From contig NZ_RKLQ01000005.1 in assembly GCF_019599405.1 (NCBI RefSeq), positions 1 through 64,000 on the forward strand: a DNA stretch of 64,000 nucleotides. The letters run 5' to 3'. Made by a program: the position numbers and the translations under genes. This document shows positions 51,482-61,057 of this stretch, one piece after another. The notes beneath the pieces were generated by a model. The model saw only the letters and a list, made by a program, of their open reading frames with translations. It had not been told where the DNA came from and did not search any database. This stretch comes from Haloarcula salinisoli (lineage in GTDB: Archaea; Halobacteriota; Halobacteria; Halobacteriales; Haloarculaceae). How positions within the stretch are numbered: position 1 is the stretch's first letter; each line of letters starts with the position of its first letter.

Positions 51482-51946
51482 ATGAGCAACAGCACTCCCG
51501 ATTCGAACGCGTCGTCCACGACCACACTTCGTAAACTCGCTTCACACGCCAAGCTACGAGCATCCCAGGCGGCCGCGAACCCCACATTCCGGCGGGCAGT
51601 CCAGTTCTCGTTAACCCTGTTCCTGTTTAGCGGGACTGCGATGGCCCAAACAACGATTGGAGATACCTACTGTGGGACCAGCGTCGAGGGGCTCCTCGAT
51701 GTCACGTTCGGGGCCCTTGTCGGGCTTGGACTCCCAGCGACGATGTTCTACGTCGGTCGCTCTGGACTCTCGTATATGCGAGCGTCGGGTAATCCCAACC
51801 AGCAAAATGAGGCCCGCAAGGACCTCATTCTGTCGATGACTGGCTTTGGGGTAATTCTCCTGGCGATTGTCTCGCCAGAACTCATTGACAAATTCGCTAG
51901 TGCAGCGAGTGTCCAGTTCAGCGACTGCGTGAAACCACTCAGCTAA
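51482..51946 (+). CDS. VirB2/TrbC-like pilin candidate
   Basis: A 154-residue protein. A long signal region (basic residues about 17-42, then F-S-L-T-L-F-L-F-S-G-T-A-M-A-Q ending at about 56) precedes a mature chain of about 98 residues with two membrane helices (about 68-94 and 118-138) joined by a short polar loop (N-P-N-Q-Q-N-E-A-R). Two Cys flank the helices. This is the layout of VirB2/TrbC conjugative pilins and of the small pilin-like subunits of archaeal DNA-transfer machines. The identity is structural, not by direct similarity. First gene of the operon. Confidence 0.68.
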   Translation: MSNSTPDSNASSTTTLRKLASHAKLRASQAAANPTFRRAVQFSLTLFLFSGTAMAQTTIGDTYCGTSVEGLLDVTFGALVGLGLPATMFYVGRSGLSYMRASGNPNQQNEARKDLILSMTGFGVILLAIVSPELIDKFASAASVQFSDCVKPLS

Positions 51947-51958
51947 TCATAAGCACGT

Positions 51959-53674
51959 ATGTCTGTTCCACTCCGGGTGTTGGTGCCGGTGTTGGTCTGT
52001 CTGGTAGTGACGACGCCGACAGTCGTTGCTTCGGGAGTGGGACTACAGACTGAGCGAGTATCGCCCACCGTCCAGCAGCAAGCGGAGAATCGGACAGCGA
52101 ACGGAACACCGACGCTCCGAGCAGCCCAACAGCCGGCTGCTAATCGCACCGAGAGTGCCCACTCACGCCCACCGAACGTGACGTCCTGGAACGACCGATA
52201 TGTCGAGGGCTACACCACCGGCGGGATCAATTTCTCTGCCCGGCCATCACACGTGAGTTGGGAGTCGTGCTGTCGGTTGCAGTCCTCGACAGAAATCGAC
52301 GGGCCCCTGTTCAGTGAGGTCTATATCGAGATTTTCTCGATTACGCCCTCGACCGTTGTCCATTCCCGAGCGGGCACGCAGCGCTACGGAAGTCCAAACG
52401 GCACCGCCCGGGCGGTGTCGAATTTCCGCATCAATGACCGGCTGCTCAATTCCACAACGAGTCCAGTCGGGGCGAATCTCACCAGTCTTGGTGGTCAGGT
52501 CGTATTACTGGCCAACGGGACTGTCGTGGACACCTCGTCGTCGTTGACACCCGAACTCCAGTTCCGTGGCCTATCGGGTACAACGAATCTGACGGTCCGG
52601 CTGACACTCACGGGGATCGTACAACCCGCCGACAACGAAGTTCGGTCGTACACGATGACGGTGACTGACTCGGAAACGGTCCGAGTCCAGGAACTCTCCG
52701 GACTCGGGGTGTCAGGCCAACTGGCCTGGCATAACGAGACTGGACCAACTCGTAACGAGAGCGCGCTGACCCTGTCTCTGCCTGGACTGTGGCAGCGAGT
52801 GCAGTTCGACAACGGACTGCGTGCCCACAGCCAGTGGTCCTACTACACCCGCAACGGCGATGGGTGGACCGAGTGGGAGACGACGGCTACGCAACCTGGC
52901 GCCGTCGCGCCGGAATGGCAGCCGATTGCCCCCTACGAAGTGCATGCGGTGCCGGTGACTGCGGGTCCGGAACTCACCTACGAGTGGCTCGACGCAACGG
53001 ATACTGCGTCGACGAACTCCCGTGACGTGCCCGTCGACCTCACATATCCAGAGGCAACGATGGCACCCCAGCCGCCGCTCCCACCGGAAATCGAGTTAGA
53101 CCGAGCGGGCAACTCGACGACTTCAAACCGATTCACGCTCCATAGTTCCCGGTCGCTTCGTGGCGCCGGCGAGTTCACCGTCTATGGTCTCGTCCGTGGT
53201 CGGTCAGTGAATGTCTCGGTGAACACCGCTGATCCGCCCACTGCCCACGAAGTGAACCTCACCGCGGAGGTACTGAACACGAGTGACGCCGGAACTCGAC
53301 TGCGGGTGTCAGCACGCCCAAGAGCAGGTGCGCCGCTCGAACAGGGGCGGATTATCCTCACGACTGAGGAGACGCGTGTTACCCGGCAGTTACGGCCGGC
53401 CGATGATGGGACTGTGGTCGTCGAACTGGATCAATCCGGGGTACGGAGAGGGAGACTGCGATACGAGCCGCCTGCTCCGTGGTGGAATCAGTCCCGGACG
53501 TATCCAACGCTGGCGACGAACGGGTCGTTCATCGACACCGCGAATCTGCCCGCCATTCGCGAGATTATCGATTTCATCGTGATTACTGGGCTGGTGTTCC
53601 TGCCGCTGTATCTGCTGCTGTACGGCTTTGACATCCTCACCAGAGGGAAATTTCTCGGCTGGTACGAACCATGA
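51959..53674 (+). CDS. secreted, C-terminally anchored surface protein of the conjugation operon
   Basis: A 571-residue protein. Signal peptide about 1-25, a Ser/Thr/Asn-rich, beta-type ectodomain with many N-x-S/T glycosylation sites, and one C-terminal membrane helix (I-V-I-T-G-L-V-F-L-P-L-Y-L-L-L, about 540-556) with a short basic cytoplasmic end. It is likely to be exposed on the cell surface, perhaps in adhesion or pilus assembly. No family was recognised. It starts 12 bases after the pilin gene, and its stop overlaps the next gene by ATGA. Confidence 0.7.
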   Translation: MSVPLRVLVPVLVCLVVTTPTVVASGVGLQTERVSPTVQQQAENRTANGTPTLRAAQQPAANRTESAHSRPPNVTSWNDRYVEGYTTGGINFSARPSHVSWESCCRLQSSTEIDGPLFSEVYIEIFSITPSTVVHSRAGTQRYGSPNGTARAVSNFRINDRLLNSTTSPVGANLTSLGGQVVLLANGTVVDTSSSLTPELQFRGLSGTTNLTVRLTLTGIVQPADNEVRSYTMTVTDSETVRVQELSGLGVSGQLAWHNETGPTRNESALTLSLPGLWQRVQFDNGLRAHSQWSYYTRNGDGWTEWETTATQPGAVAPEWQPIAPYEVHAVPVTAGPELTYEWLDATDTASTNSRDVPVDLTYPEATMAPQPPLPPEIELDRAGNSTTSNRFTLHSSRSLRGAGEFTVYGLVRGRSVNVSVNTADPPTAHEVNLTAEVLNTSDAGTRLRVSARPRAGAPLEQGRIILTTEETRVTRQLRPADDGTVVVELDQSGVRRGRLRYEPPAPWWNQSRTYPTLATNGSFIDTANLPAIREIIDFIVITGLVFLPLYLLLYGFDILTRGKFLGWYEP

Positions 53675-54567
53675 CACAGAACCCACACTCATACAGCGAC
53701 CGTATCGACCGACGAACAGCGCTGACCCTCCTCGGCGGTGGCCTTACCGCACTGGCGGGGTGTTCCAATTCCTCGTCCTCAGGGTCTCCAGCATCCCCAT
53801 CTAGCGGAGACAGTGCTGGTAGACAGTCCGGTACAGAAGGCTGGGTCCCGCCAGAAGAGCAGTCAGAGTATATCACTGACAGTAGCTTCGTGGTTGATGG
53901 TCTGGAGTTATCCTTGGAATTAGAGCTCCAGAACTCGGCGGATATCGTCACTCTAGATTTGTTGGATGCACGGGGCAATGAGTACACATTAGCATTTCCC
54001 AAACAGGATAAGGCTACACTCACCCTCGCTGATGGGGCCAACAATGAGTACAGCGAAGATTCGCCGGAAGTTGAGGCGATAACTTCTGGGGAAAATACCA
54101 TCGTCATCAACCTTACTGAGGAGACTGGCAAGGACGATGAACGGATTCACCTTCGGCTTGGCACCTCTGTAGAAGTCCAGCGGGTCACGTGGGGCGAATC
54201 AGTTGAAGGTGTAGATAAGCATGATTTAGTGATTGTCCTCAAAAACACTGGTCCACATCCTACTTCCCCAGGAATCATCCAGTACGCGAATGTCCCTGGT
54301 GACGATGCTTCCGGTCAGACACTATCGTCTGAGTTCTCGGTTATTAAACCAGACAAAACGGGAGCAGCAGTAATCCCTCTCGAGATATGGAAGGGAATAG
54401 GGTGTGGTGATGGCACAGAGCGGACCCTCGAATTTACTATTCCTTCGTTCTGGGCGAATACACTGAGAGTCTCCCAAACTGTTACATATTCTACTAGCGG
54501 CTCAGATTGCGGTTCGCTGACTGGCTCACCGACCGTCGCCAAATCAACCGATTCGAAGTCTGTGTAA
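53671..54567 (+). CDS. Tat lipoprotein of the conjugation operon
   Basis: A 298-residue protein. D-R-R-T-A-L-T-L-L-G-G-G near residues 14-25 and the lipobox L-A-G-C at about 27-30 mark a twin-arginine lipoprotein, followed by a Ser/Gly linker. The mature part is beta-rich (I-V-T-L-D-L-L-D-A-R-G-N and similar). Its codon use is AT-richer than its neighbours, suggesting later acquisition. Coupled by ATGA overlap to the preceding surface-protein gene. Possibly a surface component of the transfer channel; the family is unknown. Confidence 0.72.
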   Translation: MTQNPHSYSDRIDRRTALTLLGGGLTALAGCSNSSSSGSPASPSSGDSAGRQSGTEGWVPPEEQSEYITDSSFVVDGLELSLELELQNSADIVTLDLLDARGNEYTLAFPKQDKATLTLADGANNEYSEDSPEVEAITSGENTIVINLTEETGKDDERIHLRLGTSVEVQRVTWGESVEGVDKHDLVIVLKNTGPHPTSPGIIQYANVPGDDASGQTLSSEFSVIKPDKTGAAVIPLEIWKGIGCGDGTERTLEFTIPSFWANTLRVSQTVTYSTSGSDCGSLTGSPTVAKSTDSKSV

Positions 54568-54643
54568 TAATGAATCAAAGAATCCGATATATAAGATTCA
54601 GCGAATCACAGGCCTGCTGGTATAACAATGGGGAGGGTTACCG

Positions 54644-56497
54644 ATGAGTGAATTTGAGATATCTGAGTTCTTTGAACTCATTCAATATGAGGGGGGTAAT
54701 CAAGGCGGTAGTGGGGATGATAATGACGGAAATTCAGATGGTGGTGACGGCGGTTATGATGGGGGAAATCAAGGCGGTAGTGGAGACGGTGGTGGCGGAG
54801 GTGTTGATGTCAACGTCGATGTTCCGTCTGTGAATGATTTCATCAACGATTTTATCCCTGAATTCCTCAGGAAGTTAGTTGAGGATCTCAAAAACCAAGT
54901 ATTCACGGAGAGTGTACTCAAGAATCCTATCGAGGCTGGGATTGATGCGTTCCTCGAAGGACTAGCAACTGGCATTCAGAACGCGTTCAAGTCGTTCTTC
55001 AGAGCCCTCATCACGCCGTTAGTAGAAACGCCGGCACCTGAGGGAAACACTGTAGCAGGACCGGTCAAGATAGCGTTCCGTGGTGCGAGTAATGACCCCT
55101 GGGGGGCTCTTATTTCGAATCTCTATTTTGAGGGAATTGTCGGTCTGGCCCTCGGCCTTCAGTTCATCACACTAGCTGCCGTGGGCCTGCGGTACAAATC
55201 GATGGATCCAGTGGTCCGTAAGCAGGTCGGCCGACGTGTCGTGATGGCGTTCTTCGCGATTTTCCTGTGGTTGCCGGTTGCGTCTCTCGCAACGCAATTC
55301 TTCGATATTATCGCACGACAAATAGTGTTCGCGGGCTCGGCGTACGATATTGACGAAGTCGTAACCACCCTCTATTCCATCACCGAAATAGGGGTTGCAA
55401 ACCCGGGACTGCTTGCGATACTCGTTCTTGTCGGACTCTATGTGTACCTGAAGGCGATATTCATAGCGATAGTCCGCTGGATACTGATTATACTGCTAAC
55501 GCTGTGTATGCCGCTCGTGGCGGCCTTCTGGCCACTAGAAGTCTGGCCATTTAATCGGTTCTCTGGACTTGCCAAGCAAGTTGCAGGGGCATATCCTGGT
55601 GCTTTAGCCGGGGGTATCCCAGCAGCCGTCCTCTTCCGCATTAGCTTCGAAACAGATGCTTGGGGACTCCCTGACGCACTCACCGCGTTCGTTGCTCTAG
55701 CCACGATATACCTGGCAGCGAAGGCTCAGAAGGAGATGATCGTGCGGAGCAGTCGGACTGCGATGCGAGTGAGTGAACAGACTCTCGGTGGAGCCAAACA
55801 GTCTGTGAAGACACCGGCTGCAGTTGGCGCCGGTGCTGTGACCGCCGGCGCCGGTGTAGCGGCTGGGGCTGGGGGAGCACAGGCCGCGGCCGGCGGCTTC
55901 AGCGCACTGGGGAACGCTGCAAAGGGTCGCATCGGTCGGGCAGCCTACGGCGCCATGAACCTCCATCGCGGTCTGTCGAACGCTAAATTCGGGGGCTCAA
56001 ACGGCTCTGGCTCATCTGAGACCGGAGGAGTATCTGGTCCAGACCCAGCTGACCCAGGCCCTGAGAACGAAATCCGAACTGCCTCAACCTCGATGTCGGA
56101 CCCCGGCGGTTCTCAGTCGCCTGAACCCGCTGGACCTCCCGCTCAAGGCCGTCTGCCTGACACCGGGCGAGGTTCGGCAGCGGAATCAGACGCCCCCGAC
56201 CTTGGCGACACTGTCCAGTACTGGGACCTGCTCGATGAGGGAACCACTGTTGAGGACGGTTCGCCCCCTGATGATGCCCAGCAGGTCCCCTCGGATGTCG
56301 ACAGTGCTGCTGGTCAAGTAGACAGTGCTGACGATGACGACCTCGCAGCTGGGGCCGCTCCGACCACCGATGCTGGCGACGATGGTGACTCGCCTGCAAC
56401 GGGTGGGGCTGCCAACGCCAAAGACTTGTTCGCGACCGATGACGACGTGCTCGGCCCCGATGTGTACCGCCCGCGAGACGACTCACAGAACATCTAA
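54644..56497 (+). CDS. polytopic membrane protein, VirB6/TrbL-like channel candidate
   Basis: A 617-residue protein. Residues 10-65 are Gly/Asp/Asn repeats. About eight membrane helices follow between residues 160 and 370 (for example L-V-G-L-Y-V-Y-L-K-A-I-F-I-A-I-V, and a pair with M-P-L-V-A-A-F-W-P-L-E). The C-terminal 220 residues are Ala/Gly-rich then acidic and disordered. Size, helix count, position before VirB4 and the soluble tail fit VirB6/TrbL inner-membrane channel proteins. A GGGGAGG sequence precedes the ATG by about seven bases, a good ribosome-binding site. Confidence 0.72.
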   Translation: MSEFEISEFFELIQYEGGNQGGSGDDNDGNSDGGDGGYDGGNQGGSGDGGGGGVDVNVDVPSVNDFINDFIPEFLRKLVEDLKNQVFTESVLKNPIEAGIDAFLEGLATGIQNAFKSFFRALITPLVETPAPEGNTVAGPVKIAFRGASNDPWGALISNLYFEGIVGLALGLQFITLAAVGLRYKSMDPVVRKQVGRRVVMAFFAIFLWLPVASLATQFFDIIARQIVFAGSAYDIDEVVTTLYSITEIGVANPGLLAILVLVGLYVYLKAIFIAIVRWILIILLTLCMPLVAAFWPLEVWPFNRFSGLAKQVAGAYPGALAGGIPAAVLFRISFETDAWGLPDALTAFVALATIYLAAKAQKEMIVRSSRTAMRVSEQTLGGAKQSVKTPAAVGAGAVTAGAGVAAGAGGAQAAAGGFSALGNAAKGRIGRAAYGAMNLHRGLSNAKFGGSNGSGSSETGGVSGPDPADPGPENEIRTASTSMSDPGGSQSPEPAGPPAQGRLPDTGRGSAAESDAPDLGDTVQYWDLLDEGTTVEDGSPPDDAQQVPSDVDSAAGQVDSADDDDLAAGAAPTTDAGDDGDSPATGGAANAKDLFATDDDVLGPDVYRPRDDSQNI

Positions 56498-56505
56498 TCA
56501 GACTC

Positions 56506-59500
56506 ATGGCGCAAGCACAACAGAACCCACAGCAGTACAGTACGAACATCATTCACGGCTCACTCGGTGACACGACTGAGTTCTGGGGTGGGTACACGGG
56601 CGGTGAATTGCTCCTGTTTGCAGCCCCGGTAATCCTATTTGTCCTCGTCCTCGGAATGCCGTTCGTCCCTGCCAGTGCGACACTCCCGGCACTCCTTGGA
56701 CTGATTCTGGCCGAAGGAGGGCTGTTCACGCTGCGAGCAGTTCGGCCGAACTACTACCGGCTCACTGAATGGCTCCGTGTCCGAGCCTTCTGGCGGGTCA
56801 AAGAAGAGGAACATACCGTCGAAGACGGGACTCAGGACACTCGGAATGCCACCCGGCTGAAACGCATCATGCCCCACGGAATCGAACGGGCCGACGGCGC
56901 CTACGTCGGGGCCGTCGAGGTCCAGCCAGCCAACATGGCCCTCGAAGACGGTGAGCAGTGGCAGAACGCTGTCCAGTCCCTGACTGAGATGGTTAACTCA
57001 TTGGAAGGTACCGCTAAGATCTACGTCACGACGCGGGATGCTGACAACACGGAGCATATCGAGGCCCACAAAGAGCGGCTCGAGGATGCCGATACACAGA
57101 ACCACTCCATCTTCCGGGGGGTCCTCATGGAGTGGCTCAACCGACACACCGACGATGATGGCGAAATCGTCGCCGAGACCGAGATGCAACGCGAATACTA
57201 CATCATCGTCACGGTCACCGATGCTGAGATTGAGGACCTCGTCAGTGATGACGCGTCTGTTGCGAACTACCTCGAAGACCTTCCGGTGGTGGGTGAGTTG
57301 GTCTCCAGTGTCGGGAGCAACGGACTGACCGCCGGGGAGCGAGAGGAACACAAGGCCAAGAAACTCCACGACCGACTCTCCAGAGTCGCTCGCTCGGTCG
57401 ACAGTCTCTATCGTTGTCGGAGCGAGCCCGTATCGTCGTACAAGCTCGCCCAGCTTACCAAGGACTACTGGGCCTGTGAGCCACGGCAGTTCGGTGATAT
57501 CGAGCAGGCAGCCAATATCTCGCCGATTACGTACTCCGATAGAGAGCTAGCTCGCGCCAGTGAGATGCTCGAGAACCATGCGGCTGCCGAAGGAACGGAT
57601 AGCGAGACGAGAGGTATCGATGAAGCTGTGGAGGCTCCGCACGGTGTATCGAATCCGGGCCACGAACACCAGTCGCTGGTCGCACCCACGGCCATCGACT
57701 GGGCGGAGGATCATGCACTCATCGACCAGGAGACCTACGCTCGAACGTTCTGGGTCGAAACCTTCCCCGAAGAACCGTCGAATGGGCTGCTCGAACGCCT
57801 GCTGCTGGATACGGACCTCCGTGCCGACGTGTCTATTCACATCGATCCGTACGACACGCAGGAGGCACTGGCGGTCATGGAGAACTGGATTTCTTCCCTG
57901 CAGGTCGTCCAAGATGACCAGGGCCAGATTCAGGCGGAAGACATCCAGCAAGATGTGAACCAGGCCAAGTTCATCCGGCAGATGGTCCGGCGTAACCACA
58001 CGTCGCTATTCCGCGCCGGCGTGTTCGTCCGTATCACGGCTGACAGTAAAGAGCAACTCCGAAGGCGGACGAACCAGCTCGAAAGCGTGCTCCGGGACTC
58101 GCCCGCGAACTGTGGCATCAAGCGGGCCACCCGCCGACAAGAGGACGGTCTGGTGACTGTCTCGCCAATTGGGGCGAACGAGCTCGGGAAGGATCGCCTC
58201 TCGTCGATGACCAGCGAAGCCCTGGGGTCGCTCTTCCCGTTCTCGTCGAACTACCTTCGCATGGAGAACGGTATCGAGTACGGAACCCATGGGCACAACA
58301 ACTCCTCGTTGCTGATCGACCCATGGGACCTCGAAACCGGTCACTCTGAGCTCGTGACGGGGATGCCTGGGGGCGGGAAAACCCACGGCACACAAGCTCG
58401 GGCGATGCGGATGATGAAGAAACGGCCTGACGTCAAGCAGGTCTACATCGACCCGGTCGGAGATATGCGCGGCAGCGCGAAAATGCTCGACGCGAAGACG
58501 ATCACCGTCAGCGGTGAGACGCCGCTCAATCCATGCGAGATGCACCCGACGCCGGAGCATATCCTGGAGCAATCTCCAGATATGCAACCCGTCGCAGCGA
58601 AGAAAGACGAAGTCTACGGGGTCATTGAGAACTTCCTCGAAGCCCGTGACGTCCACCTCGAAATGCACAGTGGGCTGATCACGTTCATCATCGACACGAT
58701 CTTTGCGGAATCCGATATCGTGCCCGATGATCCGTCGACGCACACACCCGAGAACTCGCCCAACATGCAGGACTTCCTGGACCTGCTGGACCGACTGCAG
58801 GACAGCCCCGGGATGTTCCCCGGCGCGACCACGGACTCCTCGCGTCAGAAAATCCGGGAATATGCTGATGAGCTCTCGGTCGCGCTGCATCCGTTCCGTG
58901 AGGGCAGTACGTACGGGAATCTCTCCCAGGCGTCGGACATGAAGCTCATTGACGATTCGAGCAAGGCGGTCTATCTCGACCTCCAGCAGGTCGAAGGCAC
59001 TGGCGATGGTCTGGGCAAACAGTCGTTCATCATGCAGCTGCTGCTGTCGACACTGTACCAGCAGGCCAAGAACATGGATTCGAAGGTGGAGATCATCATC
59101 GACGAGGCCCACTACCTATTCAACGACGACGCCAATCTGGCGTTCCTGAACCAAATTGCTCGCCACCAGCGACACGCCGGGCTACGGCTGGTGATGCTCT
59201 CCCAGACGCTCCAGGAGTTCTACGACAACGGTGTCGCCGAAGAGATAGCGGGGATGTGTCCGATAATGGTCCACCATCGCGAGCCGGACCTAGGCGACCA
59301 CACGGCCAAGAAGGCCGGCCTGACCAGCGAACAGCAGTACTACATCCAGACAGCCGAGGCTGGCAAAGAGTCCATCGGCGACGGTCAGGGGTATTCTCAA
59401 GCTCTCGTTCGCGTCGACGAGCACGGCGACTACCCGCTGACTATCCGGACGTCGTGGGAGGAAAAGCGTGTCATCGATCTCGATGCTCACGGTCGCGATG

Positions 59501-59970
59501 TCCTCGACGAACTTGCAGATCAGGTATCTCCGAAGGTCCAGCAGTTCGAACAGTTCGTCTATTCGGAAGCGATGGAACATGAACTGACGCAGGTTCATGG
59601 CCTCCCGCCAGAACAAGCTGAGCGCCTATTGAACGGGCTGAGCGAGGACGAACTGGTAGAGATAGCGTCCGTAGCACTCGACCGTCAGATGACTTCGAAA
59701 GCGGTCGCCGACGGCGGTGCATCAACTGCCGTTGACGAACCCCCATCTGACCCTCAGCAACGAACTTCGTCCTCGACCGACGGCGTGCTGGAACTGACAG
59801 AGCCCGAGACTCCCGACGGGGCGACAGGGGACAATCCACAGCCATCAGAGAGACAGCCTGAGCCTGGTGTCCCGGGTGATGACGAGCGAACGGTGACGTT
59901 CGATCCTGACGGCGACAGCATCTGGCGTACCGAAGACAAGACGACTGCCAGCGGTGATGCCAATGAGTAA
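56506..59970 (+). CDS. VirB4/TraC-type conjugation ATPase
   Basis: A 1154-residue protein. Two N-terminal helices (about 30-70) resemble a VirB3-like segment fused to VirB4. The ATPase part has Walker A G-M-P-G-G-G-K-T-H (about 618-627), Walker B I-I-I-D-E-A-H (D866 and E867), and R-H-Q-R-H-A-G-L-R-L-V-M-L-S-Q-T, the sensor/arginine region of the VirB4/HerA class. The last 140 residues are a disordered acidic tail. VirB4 powers pilus assembly and substrate transfer. The stop overlaps a mini-gene by eight bases. Confidence 0.88.
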   Translation: MAQAQQNPQQYSTNIIHGSLGDTTEFWGGYTGGELLLFAAPVILFVLVLGMPFVPASATLPALLGLILAEGGLFTLRAVRPNYYRLTEWLRVRAFWRVKEEEHTVEDGTQDTRNATRLKRIMPHGIERADGAYVGAVEVQPANMALEDGEQWQNAVQSLTEMVNSLEGTAKIYVTTRDADNTEHIEAHKERLEDADTQNHSIFRGVLMEWLNRHTDDDGEIVAETEMQREYYIIVTVTDAEIEDLVSDDASVANYLEDLPVVGELVSSVGSNGLTAGEREEHKAKKLHDRLSRVARSVDSLYRCRSEPVSSYKLAQLTKDYWACEPRQFGDIEQAANISPITYSDRELARASEMLENHAAAEGTDSETRGIDEAVEAPHGVSNPGHEHQSLVAPTAIDWAEDHALIDQETYARTFWVETFPEEPSNGLLERLLLDTDLRADVSIHIDPYDTQEALAVMENWISSLQVVQDDQGQIQAEDIQQDVNQAKFIRQMVRRNHTSLFRAGVFVRITADSKEQLRRRTNQLESVLRDSPANCGIKRATRRQEDGLVTVSPIGANELGKDRLSSMTSEALGSLFPFSSNYLRMENGIEYGTHGHNNSSLLIDPWDLETGHSELVTGMPGGGKTHGTQARAMRMMKKRPDVKQVYIDPVGDMRGSAKMLDAKTITVSGETPLNPCEMHPTPEHILEQSPDMQPVAAKKDEVYGVIENFLEARDVHLEMHSGLITFIIDTIFAESDIVPDDPSTHTPENSPNMQDFLDLLDRLQDSPGMFPGATTDSSRQKIREYADELSVALHPFREGSTYGNLSQASDMKLIDDSSKAVYLDLQQVEGTGDGLGKQSFIMQLLLSTLYQQAKNMDSKVEIIIDEAHYLFNDDANLAFLNQIARHQRHAGLRLVMLSQTLQEFYDNGVAEEIAGMCPIMVHHREPDLGDHTAKKAGLTSEQQYYIQTAEAGKESIGDGQGYSQALVRVDEHGDYPLTIRTSWEEKRVIDLDAHGRDVLDELADQVSPKVQQFEQFVYSEAMEHELTQVHGLPPEQAERLLNGLSEDELVEIASVALDRQMTSKAVADGGASTAVDEPPSDPQQRTSSSTDGVLELTEPETPDGATGDNPQPSERQPEPGVPGDDERTVTFDPDGDSIWRTEDKTTASGDANE

Positions 59971-60091
59971 GCGAGATTCGACGGTTCAGCCGGGAGAGGC
60001 GGCTGCCAAACCTGTAGCACCGACTGTAGTCACCGACGCCAAGACGCGTAATCGAAAGACCGGGACTACCCAGGAGTGTGGTGAGCGATGA
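59963..60091 (+). CDS. 42-residue mini-protein, coupled on both sides
   Basis: A short frame starts at ATG 59963 inside the last codons of VirB4 (eight-base overlap) and ends at 60091, overlapping the next ATG (ATGA). The product is basic (M-S-K-R-D-S-T-V-Q-P-G at the start, K-T-R-N-R-K-T-G near the end) with a single Cys. The double overlap argues that it is translated. It could be a real small protein or only a translational relay between its neighbours. No family is known. Confidence 0.55.
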   Translation: MSKRDSTVQPGEAAAKPVAPTVVTDAKTRNRKTGTTQECGER

Positions 60092-60675
60092 AGGATACGG
60101 CATTTCAGATACATACAACCGAAGAGAACAAACGATGGCTGGAACACCGTGCCGAGGAACTGGACTGCTCGCTATCGGAGTACGTCCATGAGTTGATCCA
60201 GAAACACATCGACATCGTCAGCGACGACAAAGAGTACCCATACGATGACTCTGAACGATTGCAGACAATCGTCGACGACGTCTACGACGAGACAGACATC
60301 CTGTTACGGGAGTTCTGGGGCGAGAGAGCCGGCGAAACCGCGGCGGAATATCAGCCAGGTCGCCTCCATCTTCTTGTGCTCTGGCGGCTGGTCGCGGGTG
60401 AATACTCGAACGCGGAACGCCAGTTTGCGATGCGACTGGCCCAGAACTACATTGGCGAGGACCTAAATCTGGTTCCCAACGGGCCCCAGACCGGAGAGAA
60501 GTGGAGAGACACGACTGTAACTGGAGAAGTCCATCCAGCCCGGTACAGGAGCCGCTCTTCTGGGAGTGAGAGAGGGCAGGCGGCAGACAAACAGGGCAGA
60601 GACGCCGACACGGACGAGACACTGGGTCCAGCCCAGTTCATGACTGAGGGCACTGGTGGTGATGCCGATGAGTGA
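60088..60675 (+). CDS. RHH-like DNA-binding protein, first of three paralogues
   Basis: A 195-residue protein. The N-terminal 45 residues fit a ribbon-helix-helix (F-Q-I-H-T-T-E-E-N-K-R-W-L, then C-S-L-S-E-Y-V-H-E-L-I-Q-K-H-I). A second module (L-H-L-L-V-L-W-R-L-V-A-G-E-Y-S-N-A-E-R) near residues 93-111 recurs in the next two genes. The C-terminus is disordered. RHH proteins act as relaxosome accessories (TraY/MbeC-like) that bind the transfer origin and help the relaxase. Coupled to both neighbours. Confidence 0.7.
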   Translation: MKDTAFQIHTTEENKRWLEHRAEELDCSLSEYVHELIQKHIDIVSDDKEYPYDDSERLQTIVDDVYDETDILLREFWGERAGETAAEYQPGRLHLLVLWRLVAGEYSNAERQFAMRLAQNYIGEDLNLVPNGPQTGEKWRDTTVTGEVHPARYRSRSSGSERGQAADKQGRDADTDETLGPAQFMTEGTGGDADE

Positions 60676-61057
60676 CGTGAATCCAATTTCGGTACATCCT
60701 GACAGTGCAGCACAGAAACAGCAAATCGTCTCCCAGGCACGCAAACACGACCAGAGTGTCTCGGAGTACTGTCTGATGGCGATAGAACAGCGGATCGCTC
60801 GTGAAACGGAAGCCGAGCGCCTTGATGACCTAGATATAGATAGCCAGTTAGATGACCTGAAAACGGATATTACCGCGGAGATATCTACTGCCACAGATAT
60901 CGATACTCGACAGGAATCGTTGTATGGTATTGCATTGTGGGAACTATTGGGAAGCGAACACTCTCAAGAGGAACGCAGCCAAGCAGTGAAGGAGGCTGCA
61001 GGCACGCTTGAGGACGACCTCGCGAATCTGGCTGCAAAGGATGAGGGTGATGACTAA
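60668..61057 (+). CDS. RHH-like DNA-binding protein, second of three paralogues
   Basis: A 129-residue protein. RHH-like N-terminus (I-S-V-H-P-D-S-A-A-Q-K, then Q-S-V-S-E-Y-C-L-M-A-I-E-Q-R-I), an acidic linker, and the shared module S-L-Y-G-I-A-L-W-E-L-L-G-S-E-H-S-Q-E-E-R near residue 85. The ATG at 60668 overlaps the preceding stop by eight bases, as in the VirB4/mini-gene junction. Probable relaxosome accessory; the role is inferred. Confidence 0.7.
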   Translation: MSDVNPISVHPDSAAQKQQIVSQARKHDQSVSEYCLMAIEQRIARETEAERLDDLDIDSQLDDLKTDITAEISTATDIDTRQESLYGIALWELLGSEHSQEERSQAVKEAAGTLEDDLANLAAKDEGDD

